From: Planctomycetia bacterium
Lineage (GTDB): Bacteria; Planctomycetota; Planctomycetia; Pirellulales; UBA1268
DNA length: 64,000 nucleotides
NCBI GenBank assembly: GCA_014192425.1
Contig: BJHK01000001.1
Span: 66,623-130,622 of the forward strand
Reading direction: 5' to 3'
Below the pieces are notes generated by a model. That model saw only the letters and a program-made list of their open reading frames with translations, ran no database searches and was not told where the DNA came from. Position numbers and translations under genes: made by a program. This document shows, one piece after another, positions 17,510 to 26,720 of the stretch. Numbering within the stretch: the stretch's first letter is position 1; the number at the start of each line of letters is the position of its first letter.

Positions 17510-18109
17510 TTAGAACTTCTGCCGCCCCGCGATCGCGTCGGCGAGCATGTCGCGGTTGGCCTGCTCGAGCGACGCGCCCACCGTCAGGCCGCGGGCCAGC
17601 CGCGTCAACTGCACCGGCAGGCCCTTGAGCCGCTCGGCAACCGCGAGCGCCGTCCCGTCCCCCTCGACGTTCGGCGTCGTGCCCATGATCACCTCCCGGA
17701 AGCCCCCGGCGCGGACGCGGGCCACCAGTTTCTCGATCGTCAGCGACTCTGGGCCGACGTTGTCGAGCGGCGCGATCCGTCCCTGCAGCACGTGGTACAG
17801 CCCGCGATAGTTGCCCGCCTGCTCGATGGCCAGCAGGTCGCGGACCCGCTCCACCACGCAGAGCAGCGTCCGGTCGCGGCGCGAGTCGCGACAGATGTCG
17901 CACCGCTCCTCCTCGGCGAGGTTGAAGCACTCCCGGCAGGGGCGGAGGTTGTCCTTCACCGCCCGGATCGCGTCCGCGAAGGCCACGGCGTCGTCCCGGC
18001 TCATGCCGAGGACGTGGTGCGCCAGCCGCTCGGCCGACTTGCGGCCGATCCCCGGCAGGTCGGCGAACCGGTCGATCAAGGTTGCAATCGCGCCGCGGCC
18101 CTCAGCCAT
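17510..18109 (-). CDS. recR: recombination mediator RecR
   Basis: RecR acts with RecO/RecF to load RecA at gaps. The 199-residue protein has the HhH region (LPGIGRKSAERLAHHVL), the four-Cys zinc finger CRECFNLAEEERCDIC and a Toprim domain (LLCVVERVRDLLAIE, then PNVEGDGTALAV). The ATG at 18109 overlaps the dnaX stop by eight bases and has a GGAGGG upstream. The usual intervening ybaB/ebfC gene is absent. The stop codon abuts the hairpin-rich repeat array. Confidence 0.95.
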   Translation of the reverse strand: MAEGRGAIATLIDRFADLPGIGRKSAERLAHHVLGMSRDDAVAFADAIRAVKDNLRPCRECFNLAEEERCDICRDSRRDRTLLCVVERVRDLLAIEQAGNYRGLYHVLQGRIAPLDNVGPESLTIEKLVARVRAGGFREVIMGTTPNVEGDGTALAVAERLKGLPVQLTRLARGLTVGASLEQANRDMLADAIAGRQKF

Positions 18110-20084
18110 CGAGCATCCCTCCGGCGTCGTCGTCGACCGACGCATCGCGCTCGTCTTCTTCGGCGGTCACGGTCGCGGCCGGTGCCGCTGTCCGTCCTGC
18201 GGCGACCGGGGAGCCGGCTCCTTCCTCGGCCCGCCGCGGTGGCTCGACCGTGCGGATCGCGGCGTCGAACACGGCCCGGGCCCGGGCCACGAGCGGATGC
18301 TCGGCCGCCGCCTTGAGCCGGGCCGCCTGTGTCGCCGCCGTGGACGTTCGGGGGGATGCTGCGGCAGTCACCGCTGGCCCCGCGGCCGGAGCATCGACGG
18401 CGATCGTGTAACCGATCGGGCGGCCCGCCATCTCGGTCAGGGCCGCGGTCAGACCGCGGGTCACTTCGGGCCGGCGCAGGAACGCCGCCGCCGTCGTGGC
18501 GTCGGCCGGCAGGTTCACGACGAGCACGTCGTCGCGCCACTCGACGCTCCGGGCCGCGCCCGCGAAATCGACCGCCAGCCCGCCGAGGGTCGCGCTGCCG
18601 CCGAGCAAGGCCGCCCGCGGGTCTGCCGGGAGCCCGGCCGCCGACGTCGACGCGGGCTCCTCATCGGGCATCCCGACACCGGCATCGACCACGGTCGCCG
18701 GGTGTTCAGCGGCCGCGGCCGCCGGCTCCGTCATTGCGTCGGTCGTTTTTTTTTCGCGCGCCGCCGGAGTTGCAGCAGGCGCTGGCTGCAACGGCGCGGG
18801 CGGCGCTGGCTGTCCCTGCCCGGTCATCGGCGCCACCGTCGGCCGTGGCGGCACGACCGCCACCACGGGCCGTACCGCCGGCGTCACCGGCGCACCTGCG
18901 GCCCCAGCCGGGCCACGGGCAGCCGCGCCGGCGGTGACCCGGTCCACGGCCTCGGCCAGGCTCTCCAGGTCCTCCAGCCGGGCCAGCCGCACGACCGCCA
19001 TCTCGGCGAGCACGTGGGCATGGCCGCTCGACCGCATGCGCGTCAGCGACTGGTCGAGAATCTGCAGCATGGCCAGGATCGTCGGCGTGCCGAGCGCCGC
19101 GCCGATGGCCGCCGGATCGACGCCGGCGCCGCTCCCCTGCAGGAACCGCTCCGGTCCGCAGCCGACGCTGGCCACGAGCCCGTCCCGGAGCACCGCCAGC
19201 ACCTGCTCAAGCACGCCGCCGGGGTCGGCGCCCCCCTCGAGGGCCGCGTCGAGCGCGGCGATCGCGGCCGCTGGATCGCGGTTGCCGATGGCGGCGACGA
19301 GGCTCCCGATCCGCTCCTCGCGGCCCGTCCCGATCACGGCATGCACGTCGTCGACACCGATCGGGCCCGTCGCCGAGCCGAGCAACTGCTCGAGGAGCGA
19401 CTGGCTGTCGCGCATGCTGCCGGCGGCCCGGCGGGCGATGAGGTTCAGCGCCTCGGCCGAGACCTCGGCCCCTTCCGCCTCGACGATCTGCGCCAGCCGG
19501 CGGGCGATCGCCGGCGCGTCGACCGTGACGAAGTCGAACCGCTGGCAGCGCGAGAGGATCGTGATCGGGAGCTTGTCGGGCTCGGTCGTGCAGAGCACGA
19601 ACTTGACGTGGCCCGGCGGCTCCTCCAGCGTCTTGAGCAGCGCGTTGAAGGCCTCGCGCGTGAGCATGTGGACTTCGTCGATGATGTAAACCTTGAAGCG
19701 GCCCCGCGCCGGCCGCACCGCCACGTTCTGGCGCAACTGCCGGATCTCCTCGATGCCGCGGTTGCTCGCCGCGTCGATCTCGACGACGTCCACGTCCTGC
19801 CCGGCGGCGATCGCCGTGCAGGCGTCGCAGGAATTGCACGGTTCCGCGGCTGGCCCGGCCGCACACTCCAGTGCCTTGGCGAAGATCCGCGCCGCGCTCG
19901 TCTTGCCCACGCCGCGGGCGCCCGTGAACAGGTAGGCGTGGCCGATCCGGCCCGACGTGATCGCGCCGGACAGGCCGCGGGCCACGTGCTCCTGGCCGAC
20001 GAGGTCGGCGAACAACTGCGGCCGATAGCGCCGGGCCACCACCTGGTATCCGGCCGGCGCTGGGCTGACGTCGGGCGCTGCCAT
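18102..20084 (-). CDS. dnaX: DNA polymerase III subunit tau/gamma
   Basis: The clamp-loader ATPase, 660 residues. It shows the P-loop GARGVGKTS (about 55-63), a zinc module C-x10-C-NS-C-DA-C (about 73-90), IIDEVHML, the SRC motif (ILSRCQRF), and clamp-loader domain III up to about residue 400. A Pro/Ala linker contains nine consecutive A residues of coding strand at codons 444-447, and the tau-specific C-terminal part follows. Both shifted frames stop within 4-13 codons after the A9 run, giving a 450- or 459-residue gamma-like form. The start MAAPDVSP at 20084 is chosen over longer frames that run into the SRP RNA gene. It is cotranscribed with recR. Confidence 0.96.
   Translation of the reverse strand: MAAPDVSPAPAGYQVVARRYRPQLFADLVGQEHVARGLSGAITSGRIGHAYLFTGARGVGKTSAARIFAKALECAAGPAAEPCNSCDACTAIAAGQDVDVVEIDAASNRGIEEIRQLRQNVAVRPARGRFKVYIIDEVHMLTREAFNALLKTLEEPPGHVKFVLCTTEPDKLPITILSRCQRFDFVTVDAPAIARRLAQIVEAEGAEVSAEALNLIARRAAGSMRDSQSLLEQLLGSATGPIGVDDVHAVIGTGREERIGSLVAAIGNRDPAAAIAALDAALEGGADPGGVLEQVLAVLRDGLVASVGCGPERFLQGSGAGVDPAAIGAALGTPTILAMLQILDQSLTRMRSSGHAHVLAEMAVVRLARLEDLESLAEAVDRVTAGAAARGPAGAAGAPVTPAVRPVVAVVPPRPTVAPMTGQGQPAPPAPLQPAPAATPAAREKKTTDAMTEPAAAAAEHPATVVDAGVGMPDEEPASTSAAGLPADPRAALLGGSATLGGLAVDFAGAARSVEWRDDVLVVNLPADATTAAAFLRRPEVTRGLTAALTEMAGRPIGYTIAVDAPAAGPAVTAAASPRTSTAATQAARLKAAAEHPLVARARAVFDAAIRTVEPPRRAEEGAGSPVAAGRTAAPAATVTAEEDERDASVDDDAGGMLDG
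18746..18754 (-). promoter_or_regulatory. A9 slippage tract inside dnaX
   Basis: Nine A residues (nine T on the plus strand) lie across dnaX codons 444-447, read GAA AAA AAA ACG. Adding one A gives TGA after 13 further codons; losing one A gives TGA after four further codons. Thermus thermophilus dnaX has a comparable A9 run where transcriptional slippage makes gamma. In such a GC-rich gene this run is conspicuous. Confidence 0.6.
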
Positions 20085-20120
20085 GAAGCCTCGGGGCGGA
20101 AACGTGGCGGGTGTCGGGCC

Positions 20121-20232
20121 CGGCCGCCGATGAGAGGCCCACCGCACAAAGGACGGACTGCTTATGGCTGCTGCGGTTAGGCCCTGACCAGGTTCACAGC
20201 GCCCCATCGCAGGGGCCTCTCATCGGCGGCCG
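20121..20232 (-). ncRNA. ffs: signal recognition particle RNA, small bacterial type
   Basis: Read on the minus strand, the sequence contains the SRP RNA tip, CCTGGTCAGG...GCAGCAGCC, the Ffh-binding asymmetric and symmetric loops of 4.5S RNA. The ends form a perfect 20-bp inverted repeat (20121-20140 with 20213-20232), making one long hairpin of about 112 bases; the mature RNA may be nearer 20132-20221. It lies directly upstream of dnaX, as scr does in Bacillus. A good promoter sits 15 bases upstream. Confidence 0.88.
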
Positions 20233-20246
20233 CGGCCACCACCTGA

Positions 20247-20275
20247 GTTGTACGACTCACGGTGTCCGCGGTCAA
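20247..20275 (-). promoter_or_regulatory. sigma-70 type promoter for SRP RNA and perhaps dnaX-recR
   Basis: On the minus strand TTGACC and TACAAC are separated by 17 bases, and the -10 box ends 15 bases before the SRP RNA hairpin. Both hexamers match consensus well. Position and spacing fit a strong stable-RNA promoter. Confidence 0.6.
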
Positions 20276-20406
20276 AGGGGGAAGCCGTGCCGGCCGCACT
20301 GCGGCTCGCAGTATGCCGATTGCGATGAATCCGTATACTGGCCGCCAGCCCGCAGCGGGATCGACGTCGCATTCGCCTGCCTGGTCGCCCGAAACATGGT
20401 TCTGCC

Positions 20407-21216
20407 ATGAGGATCATCCGCCACGCCGCCGACGGCGGCGTCCAGTTCGCCAGGGAGCACGCCGACGGCCGCACCACCCGGCTCGAAGGAGACCTGTTCG
20501 GCACGCTGCGCGACACCGGTGTCGAGGTCCGGATTGGCAAGCGGCTCGCCCCGCTCGAGCCGCGCGACATCCTCTGCGTCGGGCTCAACTACCGGCAGCA
20601 CGCCGCGGAGACCGGCGCGGCGGTCCCCGAGCATCCGGTGCTGTTCATGAAGAACTCCGGGGCCGTGCAGAACCCGGGAGACCCGATCGTGCTGCCGCGG
20701 AAGCTGCGGAGCGACACCGTGGATTACGAGTGCGAGCTGGCCGTCGTCATCGGCACGGCCTGCCACAACGTCGCCAAGGAAGAGGCGCTGGCCCACGTGG
20801 CCGGCTACACCTGTGCCAACGACGTGTCGGCCCGCGACTGGCAAAAGAGCGGCGGCGGCGGGCAGTGGTGCCGGGGCAAGACGTTCGCCACGTTCTGCCC
20901 GCTGGGACCGGTGCTCGTGACCCCCGACGAGATTCCCGATCCCAACCGGTTGCCGATCCGCACGCTGCTCAACGGCCAGTTGATGCAGGACTGGAACACC
21001 GACGACATGATCTTCGACGTGCCCACGCTGATCGAGTTTCTGTCGGCGAGCATGCTCCTCCGGCCGGGCACCGTGATTCTCACCGGAACGCCGCACGGGG
21101 TGGGCGTCGCCCGTCAGCCGCCGGTGTTCCTCCAGCCGGGGGACACGGTGTCGGTCGAGATCGGGGGGATCGGAACGCTCACCAATCCCGTCGTCGCCGA
21201 GACCTGGCCGGCCTGA
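20407..21216 (+). CDS. fumarylacetoacetate hydrolase family protein
   Basis: A 269-residue protein with the FAH fold: DILCVGLNYRQHAAETG, the metal-binding segment DYECELAVVIG (two acidic ligands), then NDVSARDWQ and GTVILTGTPHGVG. Members hydrolyse or isomerise acyl-pyruvates and related diketo acids, or act on oxaloacetate. Substrate cannot be read from sequence. It is divergent from the SRP RNA; a TATACT box at 20334 may be part of its promoter. mutS follows 48 bases later on the same strand. Confidence 0.85.
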   Translation: MRIIRHAADGGVQFAREHADGRTTRLEGDLFGTLRDTGVEVRIGKRLAPLEPRDILCVGLNYRQHAAETGAAVPEHPVLFMKNSGAVQNPGDPIVLPRKLRSDTVDYECELAVVIGTACHNVAKEEALAHVAGYTCANDVSARDWQKSGGGGQWCRGKTFATFCPLGPVLVTPDEIPDPNRLPIRTLLNGQLMQDWNTDDMIFDVPTLIEFLSASMLLRPGTVILTGTPHGVGVARQPPVFLQPGDTVSVEIGGIGTLTNPVVAETWPA

Positions 21217-21264
21217 CCCGGATCCGGCCGCCGTATCCGCGCCGCGGCTGCTACATTCTCGGCC

Positions 21265-23922
21265 ATGGGATCGCAGAATTCCCCGATGATGCAGCAGTTC
21301 GAGGCGGCCAAGGCCCGTTGCCCGGGCGCGCTCGTGCTCTTCCGGATGGGGGACTTTTACGAGCTCTTCGGCGCCGACGCCCGCGAGGCGGCCACGCTCC
21401 TCGATCTCACGCTCACCAGCCGCGACAAGGGGCCCGACGCCGTGCCGATGGCCGGCTTTCCCCACCACCAGCTCGATGCTCATCTCGTCCGCCTCGTGGC
21501 GGCCGGCCGCCGCGTGGCCATCTGCGAGCAGATCGACGACCCGAAGACGACGAAGGGATTGCTCAGGCGCGAGGTGACGCGGATCGTCACGCCCGGCATC
21601 GCCGCCGACGAGGCGCTCCTCGATCCTGCCCGGCCGAACTGGCTCGTCGCCCTCAGGCCACGGGCGGTCGTCGGCCGGGAGGGCGATGGCGTCGTCGTCG
21701 GCATCGCCTGGGTGGACGTGGCGGCGGGCCGGTTCGAGGCCGCCACCGTGCCCCGGGAGGACGCTGCCGACCACATCGCCCGGCTCGAGCCCGCCGAGGT
21801 GGTGTGCGCGGAACGCGACCGGGACGCGGTCGGGGAGCTGGTGCGGGCGACGGGACGAGCGGCGGCGGTCACGCCCCGGCCCGACTGGTGGTTCGACCCG
21901 ACCACGACGACGGCCGCGCTCGGCCGGGCGCTCGCCGGCCGCCGGCTGGAGGGGCTCGGCTTCGAGCTTCCCGCCGACCAGTTGGCCCTCGATGCGGCCG
22001 GCGCGATCGTCGCGTATCTCGAGGAGAACGAGCCGACGGCGGTGGCCCGGATCGAGACGCTCGTCGCCTGGCGGCCCGGCGACCGGATGGAGATCGACGA
22101 GGCCTCGCGGCGCAGCCTGGAACTGGTGCGGTCGGTGACGACCGGCCGCCGCGACGGATCCCTGGCCGGCGTGCTCGACAGGACGAAGACGCCTCCGGGC
22201 GGCCGGCGGCTGACGGAGTGGATCGCGGCGCCGCTGGTCGACAAGGCCGCGATCGACGCCCGGCTCGACGCCGTGGCGACGCTCGTCGCCGACGCCGGCC
22301 TGGCAACGCGGCTCGCCGACACGCTCACCGGCAGCGGCGATCTGGAGCGGCTCGTGGGCCGCGTCGTCTCGGGGCGAGCCGGCCCGCGCGATCTGGAGCG
22401 GATCGGCAACGCCACGGCGATCCTCCCCGACGTGGTCCGGCTGCTGGCGGGCCGCGGCGGACTGCTCGGCGAGCTCCGCGACGCGGTCGATCCCTGCACC
22501 GACATCGCCGCGCGGGCGCGGGCCACGCTCCGCGAAGGCTGCCCGGTGCTGGCCCGCGAAGGGGGCTTCATCCGGCCCGGCTGCGACGCCCGACTCGACG
22601 AACTCGTCGAGCTCGCCAGCGGCGGCAAGGCCTGGATCACCCGCTACCAGGCGGAGCAGATCGAGCGGACCGGGATCGCCTCGCTGAAGGTCGGCTACAA
22701 CCGGGTGTTCGGCTTCTTCCTCGAGGTGGGGCGGTCGCATGCCGACCGCGTGCCGGCCGAGTTCGTCCGCAAGCAGACGGTGAAGAACGCGGAGCGTTAC
22801 ACCACGCCCGAGCTCGACGAGCGGCAGCGGCAGGTGCTCGGCGCCGAGGAGGAGGGGGTGCGGCGCGAGATCGAGCTCCTCGACGAGCTGCGGGCGTTCG
22901 TGGCGGCGGCCCGCATCCGGCTCGACCGGGCGGCCGACATCCTCGCCACGCTCGACGTCCTCGTGTCGCTCGCCGCGGTGGCCCGCTCGCGGGGCTGGGT
23001 CCGGCCGGAAGTGGAAGACGGCGGCCTGCTCGTCGTCGAGGCGGGCCGGCACCCGGTGCTCGAGGACCTGCTGCCGGCCGGCACGCTCGTGGCCAACGAC
23101 ATCGCGCTTGCCGCCCGGTCGGCGCCCGACGCGGGCGACCAGCCCGCGCTGCTGCTCGTGACGGGGCCGAACATGGGGGGCAAGAGCACGTTCATCCGCC
23201 AGGCGGCACTCATGACGGTGCTCGCCCAGGCGGGGAGCTTCGTGCCGGCCCGCCGGGCCCGGATCGGCATCGTGGACCGGCTCTTCGCCCGGATCGGCGC
23301 CGGCGACGACCTCGCCCGCGGGGCGAGCACGTTCCTCGTGGAGATGGCGCAAACGGCGCGGATTCTCAACCGGGCCACGCCGCAGAGCCTCGTGATCCTC
23401 GACGAGGTCGGCCGCGGCACGAGCACCTACGACGGGCTGGCGATCGCCCAGGCCGTGATCGAGGACCTGCGCGGCCGGCCGGGCTGCCGGACGCTGTTCG
23501 CCACCCACTATCTGCAGCTCGCCGACCTCGCCCGGCTGCCGGGCATCGCCAACGCGCAGGTGCTCGTGCGGCAGCACCGTGACGAGATCGTGTTCCTCCA
23601 CCAGGTGGTGCCCGGCGCGGCCGACAAGAGCTGGGGTGTGCACGTGGCGAAGCTGGCGGGCGTCCCGGCGGCGGTGATCGAGCGGGCCGGGCAGCTGCTC
23701 GCCGGGTTCGAGGGGGGCGCTGCCCCGGCTGTGTTCGACACGGCCTTCGCCGTGGAGCCGCCGGAGGAGTTGCATGCGGCGCCGGAGGCGGATGATGGGG
23801 CCGCCGATTCACCGCTGGATGCGGCCGCGCCGCGTGAGCCCGCGCTTGAGCGACCACCCCGCCGCGCGCCGAAACCGCGGCCCAAGCCCGCGCCGGCCGA
23901 GCAGCGGTCGCTCTTCGAGTAG
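21265..23922 (+). CDS. mutS: DNA mismatch repair protein MutS
   Basis: Full-length MutS, 885 residues, which recognises mismatches and recruits MutL. Domain I contains the mismatch-probing FRMGDFYELF (Phe-x-Glu). The lever and clamp regions follow, then the ATPase with Walker A GPNMGGKST (about 634-642), STFLVEMAQTA, LDEVGRGTSTYDG and the conserved ATHY segment. The tail after about residue 820 is Pro/Ala-rich. No mutL is in the window. Confidence 0.97.
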   Translation: MGSQNSPMMQQFEAAKARCPGALVLFRMGDFYELFGADAREAATLLDLTLTSRDKGPDAVPMAGFPHHQLDAHLVRLVAAGRRVAICEQIDDPKTTKGLLRREVTRIVTPGIAADEALLDPARPNWLVALRPRAVVGREGDGVVVGIAWVDVAAGRFEAATVPREDAADHIARLEPAEVVCAERDRDAVGELVRATGRAAAVTPRPDWWFDPTTTTAALGRALAGRRLEGLGFELPADQLALDAAGAIVAYLEENEPTAVARIETLVAWRPGDRMEIDEASRRSLELVRSVTTGRRDGSLAGVLDRTKTPPGGRRLTEWIAAPLVDKAAIDARLDAVATLVADAGLATRLADTLTGSGDLERLVGRVVSGRAGPRDLERIGNATAILPDVVRLLAGRGGLLGELRDAVDPCTDIAARARATLREGCPVLAREGGFIRPGCDARLDELVELASGGKAWITRYQAEQIERTGIASLKVGYNRVFGFFLEVGRSHADRVPAEFVRKQTVKNAERYTTPELDERQRQVLGAEEEGVRREIELLDELRAFVAAARIRLDRAADILATLDVLVSLAAVARSRGWVRPEVEDGGLLVVEAGRHPVLEDLLPAGTLVANDIALAARSAPDAGDQPALLLVTGPNMGGKSTFIRQAALMTVLAQAGSFVPARRARIGIVDRLFARIGAGDDLARGASTFLVEMAQTARILNRATPQSLVILDEVGRGTSTYDGLAIAQAVIEDLRGRPGCRTLFATHYLQLADLARLPGIANAQVLVRQHRDEIVFLHQVVPGAADKSWGVHVAKLAGVPAAVIERAGQLLAGFEGGAAPAVFDTAFAVEPPEELHAAPEADDGAADSPLDAAAPREPALERPPRRAPKPRPKPAPAEQRSLFE

Positions 23923-24047
23923 CCCAGCCGCTGCGCGGCATGACGAACGTCCGGCTGCAGTCGATCATGGACCATTCCAGAATCGGCAAACCGCGTACAA
24001 GATACATACAATGACTAGGATCAGTGTTGCGGCTTTGCCTCCCCCGA

Positions 24048-24329
24048 TCAGCCGCAGGAGTCGGAAGCCGACGCGAACAACGGCCCCACCGGTACTGAGA
24101 AACCGGGGCAGATACCTGAGGGTGCCACGTCGGCTGGACCATCCTCGCCAGCCACGGCGTATCCAGCCGTGCCGAGGACATGCGCGATCACACGCCGCCG
24201 CCCAGGATCGACGATCCAGTACTCGGGAAGGCCCGCGGCCGCGTAGTCGTGATGTGTGTCCTCGTAATCACGAACCCGGCTCGCCTCGTCGTCACTGACA
24301 ACCTCCACGACCATGTCTGGCCGGCTCAC
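24048..24329 (-). pseudogene. 5'-truncated Uma2/DUF820-family nuclease-like fragment
   Basis: The frame encodes VSRPDMVVEVVSDDE..., then AAAGLPEYWIVDPGRRRV, which matches the C-terminal half of Uma2-family (PD-(D/E)xK-like) proteins. Family members are normally about 190 residues, while this frame has 93 from a GTG and an in-frame TGA a few codons upstream. The N-terminal part that normally precedes RPDxVVEV is absent. It lies between mutS and the molybdopterin oxidoreductase. A short functional protein cannot be excluded. Confidence 0.65.
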
Positions 24330-24400
24330 CGTATCGTTCGCCGAACCGGTCCAGATGGTCCGTCATGGAGGCGGGTAAGGGCCGTGGTTCGTTCCGGGCG

Positions 24401-26701
24401 TCAGCCGCACTGGTTCATCTTCTCTTTGGGCGTGCCGGCGGCGCGGATCTCGGGGGCGGGCCGGAGCACCGGCAGGGCCGCGTCGTCGGGGGCGATCGCG
24501 ACGGCGATGCTCTTGTAGGCGGGCGTCCGCGAGAGCGGATCGGCGGCCTTGGGCACGAGGACGTTGCTCTCCGGATAGTACATCGCCACGGAGCCCGGCC
24601 GGATCTGGTCGAAGGCCGAAACGATCTGGCCGCGCATCTCGCCGGCCGTGCTCCGGATCCGGCAGCGGCCGCCGGCGACGAGGCCGAAGCGGGCGACGTC
24701 GTCGGGATGGATGAGGACGATGTCGCGCCGCGTCTGGTTGCGGTACAGATCCTCCTCCTCGTAGACCACGGTGTTGAACTGCCCCTCGCTGCGGATCGTC
24801 ATCAACTGCAGGCCGTCGGGGGCCGGTGGCAGGTCGTGGACCGCCAGGTGGGCCCGGCCGTCGGCCGTGGGGAAGGCGGGCGTGTCGATGGCCCGGCCGG
24901 GGATCGAAAACTCCTTCTTCGTGCGATCGATGTCGGCGATCTGCTCGAGGCCGGGCACGATGCGGGCGATCTCCCGGCGGATCGTGGTCGTGTGGGCCAT
25001 CTGCCCCCAGTCCACAGGCCCGCCCGGGCCGAGGACGCGGGCGGCGAGGTCGGCGATGATCGCCACCTCGGCCCGCGGACCGACGTGCCGCGCCGGCCCG
25101 CCGTCGGAGAGGCGGACGTAACTGAACATGCTTTCCTGCGTGGAGGGCTCCGGCTCCTCGTCGCGGGCGAGGACGGGCAGGATGATCGTCTCCTCGGCGG
25201 CCGTGCCCCAGGCGTGGCCGGTGTTGAGCGATGTGTTCAGCGACACGAGCATGTCGAGCTTGCCGAGAGCCCGGGCGGCATACGTGGCATCGGGGCTGGC
25301 CCCATACAGGTTGCCGCCGAGGCAGACGGCGAGCCGCATCCGCCCGGCGTCGGCCGCGTCGAGGCACTCGAGCGTGTCGTAGCCCTTGGTCGTCGGCAGC
25401 GTGACGCCGTAGTGGCTCTGGAGCCGGTCGAAGAGGGCCTGCTTGAGCGTTGGCGTGACGCCGACCGTGCCCATCCCCTGGATGTTGGAGTGGCCGCGGA
25501 TCGGCTGCAGGCCGGCGCCGGGCCGGCCCACCATCCGGCGCATCAGGGCGAGGGCCGCGATCGCCTGGACCGTGGCGGCGCCGTGGAGGTGGTGGGTCAC
25601 GCCCATCGTCCAGGCGAAGATCGCCCGGCGCGACTCGGCGTACTGCCCTGCGATCGCCTCGATCTCGCGACGTGACACGCCCGAGGCGGCCACGATCTCG
25701 TCCCAGGACAGGGCTTCGAGCCGGGCGGCGAGCTCCGGCCAGCCGGTGCAACGCTGTCGTAAAAACTCCTCGTCGATCACCGGCTCGCCGGCGGCGTTCA
25801 GGGGCCGGGCGGCATGGATCTCGCGCAGCCGCTTCATCATCCCGTAGACGAGGGCCAGATCGCCACCGACATGGGGCTGCACGTAGGTGCTGGCGATCTC
25901 GGCGCCGAACATCAGCGCCCAGGCGTCGCTGGGGACGGAGAAGTTGACGAGCCCCGTCTCGACGATCGGGTTGACGACGATCACCTTGCCGCCGTTGCGC
26001 CGGACCATCATCAGCGTCCGCATCATGCGCGGATGGTTGCTCGCCGGGTTGCCGCCGATGAGGAGCACGCAGTCGGCGTTCTCCATGTCGTCGAGCTTGA
26101 CGGTGCCCGCACCGGTGCCGATCACGCTGGCGAGTCCGACACCGCTGGCCTGGTGGCAGTAGTAGGAGCAGTTGTTGACGTGGTTCGTGCCGTAGAGCCG
26201 GGCGAAGAGCTGGAGAAGGAAGCCCGCCTCGTTGCTCGAGCGGCCGCTGAAGTAGAAGAACGACTCCTCCGGGGCGGTTTGCTTCAGTGCGGCCGCGATC
26301 CGCTCCAGCGCCTCATCCCACTCGATGGGCCGGTAGTGCTGGGAGCCCTTCTCGAGGATCACCGGCTGCACGAGCCGGCCGGCGTGCTCCATCTGGTAGG
26401 GCGTGAAGGCCCGCAGCTGCGGGATCGAGTAGGTGGCGAAGAACTCCGGCTTCACTCCCCCCTGCATGTCGGCGACCATCGCCTGGAACGACTTCTTGCA
26501 GACCTCGGGGAAATGGCCCGCCTCGTTGACCATGCCGCCGGCCTGGCCCCCCATGCCGAGGGCGCAGGTCTTGCAGGCGTTCCGCGACCGCATCGCCTTC
26601 CAGAACTTCCACAGGCCGCCGGCCTGGCGCGACTTCTTGAACGTGTAGAGCACGGCCCGCCAGCCGCCGCCGGTCGTCACCCTGCCGAAGAATCGTCCCA
26701 T
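24401..26701 (-). CDS. FdhF/YdeP-family molybdopterin oxidoreductase
   Basis: A 766-residue cytoplasmic enzyme of the DMSO-reductase superfamily. The N-terminus has Cys residues (RNACKTCALGMGGQ) for a possible Fe-S site. The catalytic part shows FYFSGRSSNEAGFLLQLFAR, YYCHQASGVGLASVIGTG (a Cys in the metal-ligand region), DCVLLIGGNPASNHPR and PIRGHSNIQGMGT. The C-terminal molydopterin-binding domain ends with NVLVPKAADPLSRTPAYKSI. The family is annotated formate-dehydrogenase-like, but many members have unknown substrates. It lies 19 bases downstream of an aldehyde dehydrogenase, suggesting an aldehyde-to-acid-to-CO2 route. Confidence 0.88.
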   Translation of the reverse strand: MGRFFGRVTTGGGWRAVLYTFKKSRQAGGLWKFWKAMRSRNACKTCALGMGGQAGGMVNEAGHFPEVCKKSFQAMVADMQGGVKPEFFATYSIPQLRAFTPYQMEHAGRLVQPVILEKGSQHYRPIEWDEALERIAAALKQTAPEESFFYFSGRSSNEAGFLLQLFARLYGTNHVNNCSYYCHQASGVGLASVIGTGAGTVKLDDMENADCVLLIGGNPASNHPRMMRTLMMVRRNGGKVIVVNPIVETGLVNFSVPSDAWALMFGAEIASTYVQPHVGGDLALVYGMMKRLREIHAARPLNAAGEPVIDEEFLRQRCTGWPELAARLEALSWDEIVAASGVSRREIEAIAGQYAESRRAIFAWTMGVTHHLHGAATVQAIAALALMRRMVGRPGAGLQPIRGHSNIQGMGTVGVTPTLKQALFDRLQSHYGVTLPTTKGYDTLECLDAADAGRMRLAVCLGGNLYGASPDATYAARALGKLDMLVSLNTSLNTGHAWGTAAEETIILPVLARDEEPEPSTQESMFSYVRLSDGGPARHVGPRAEVAIIADLAARVLGPGGPVDWGQMAHTTTIRREIARIVPGLEQIADIDRTKKEFSIPGRAIDTPAFPTADGRAHLAVHDLPPAPDGLQLMTIRSEGQFNTVVYEEEDLYRNQTRRDIVLIHPDDVARFGLVAGGRCRIRSTAGEMRGQIVSAFDQIRPGSVAMYYPESNVLVPKAADPLSRTPAYKSIAVAIAPDDAALPVLRPAPEIRAAGTPKEKMNQCG

Positions 26702-26720
26702 CCGGTCTGCTCCCGTCGTG

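Noticed and set aside
24180-24518. Plus-strand frame opposite the Uma2-like fragment
   Set aside because: The minus-strand reading shows recognisable RPDxVVEV and PEYWIVD motifs, while the plus frame shows none.
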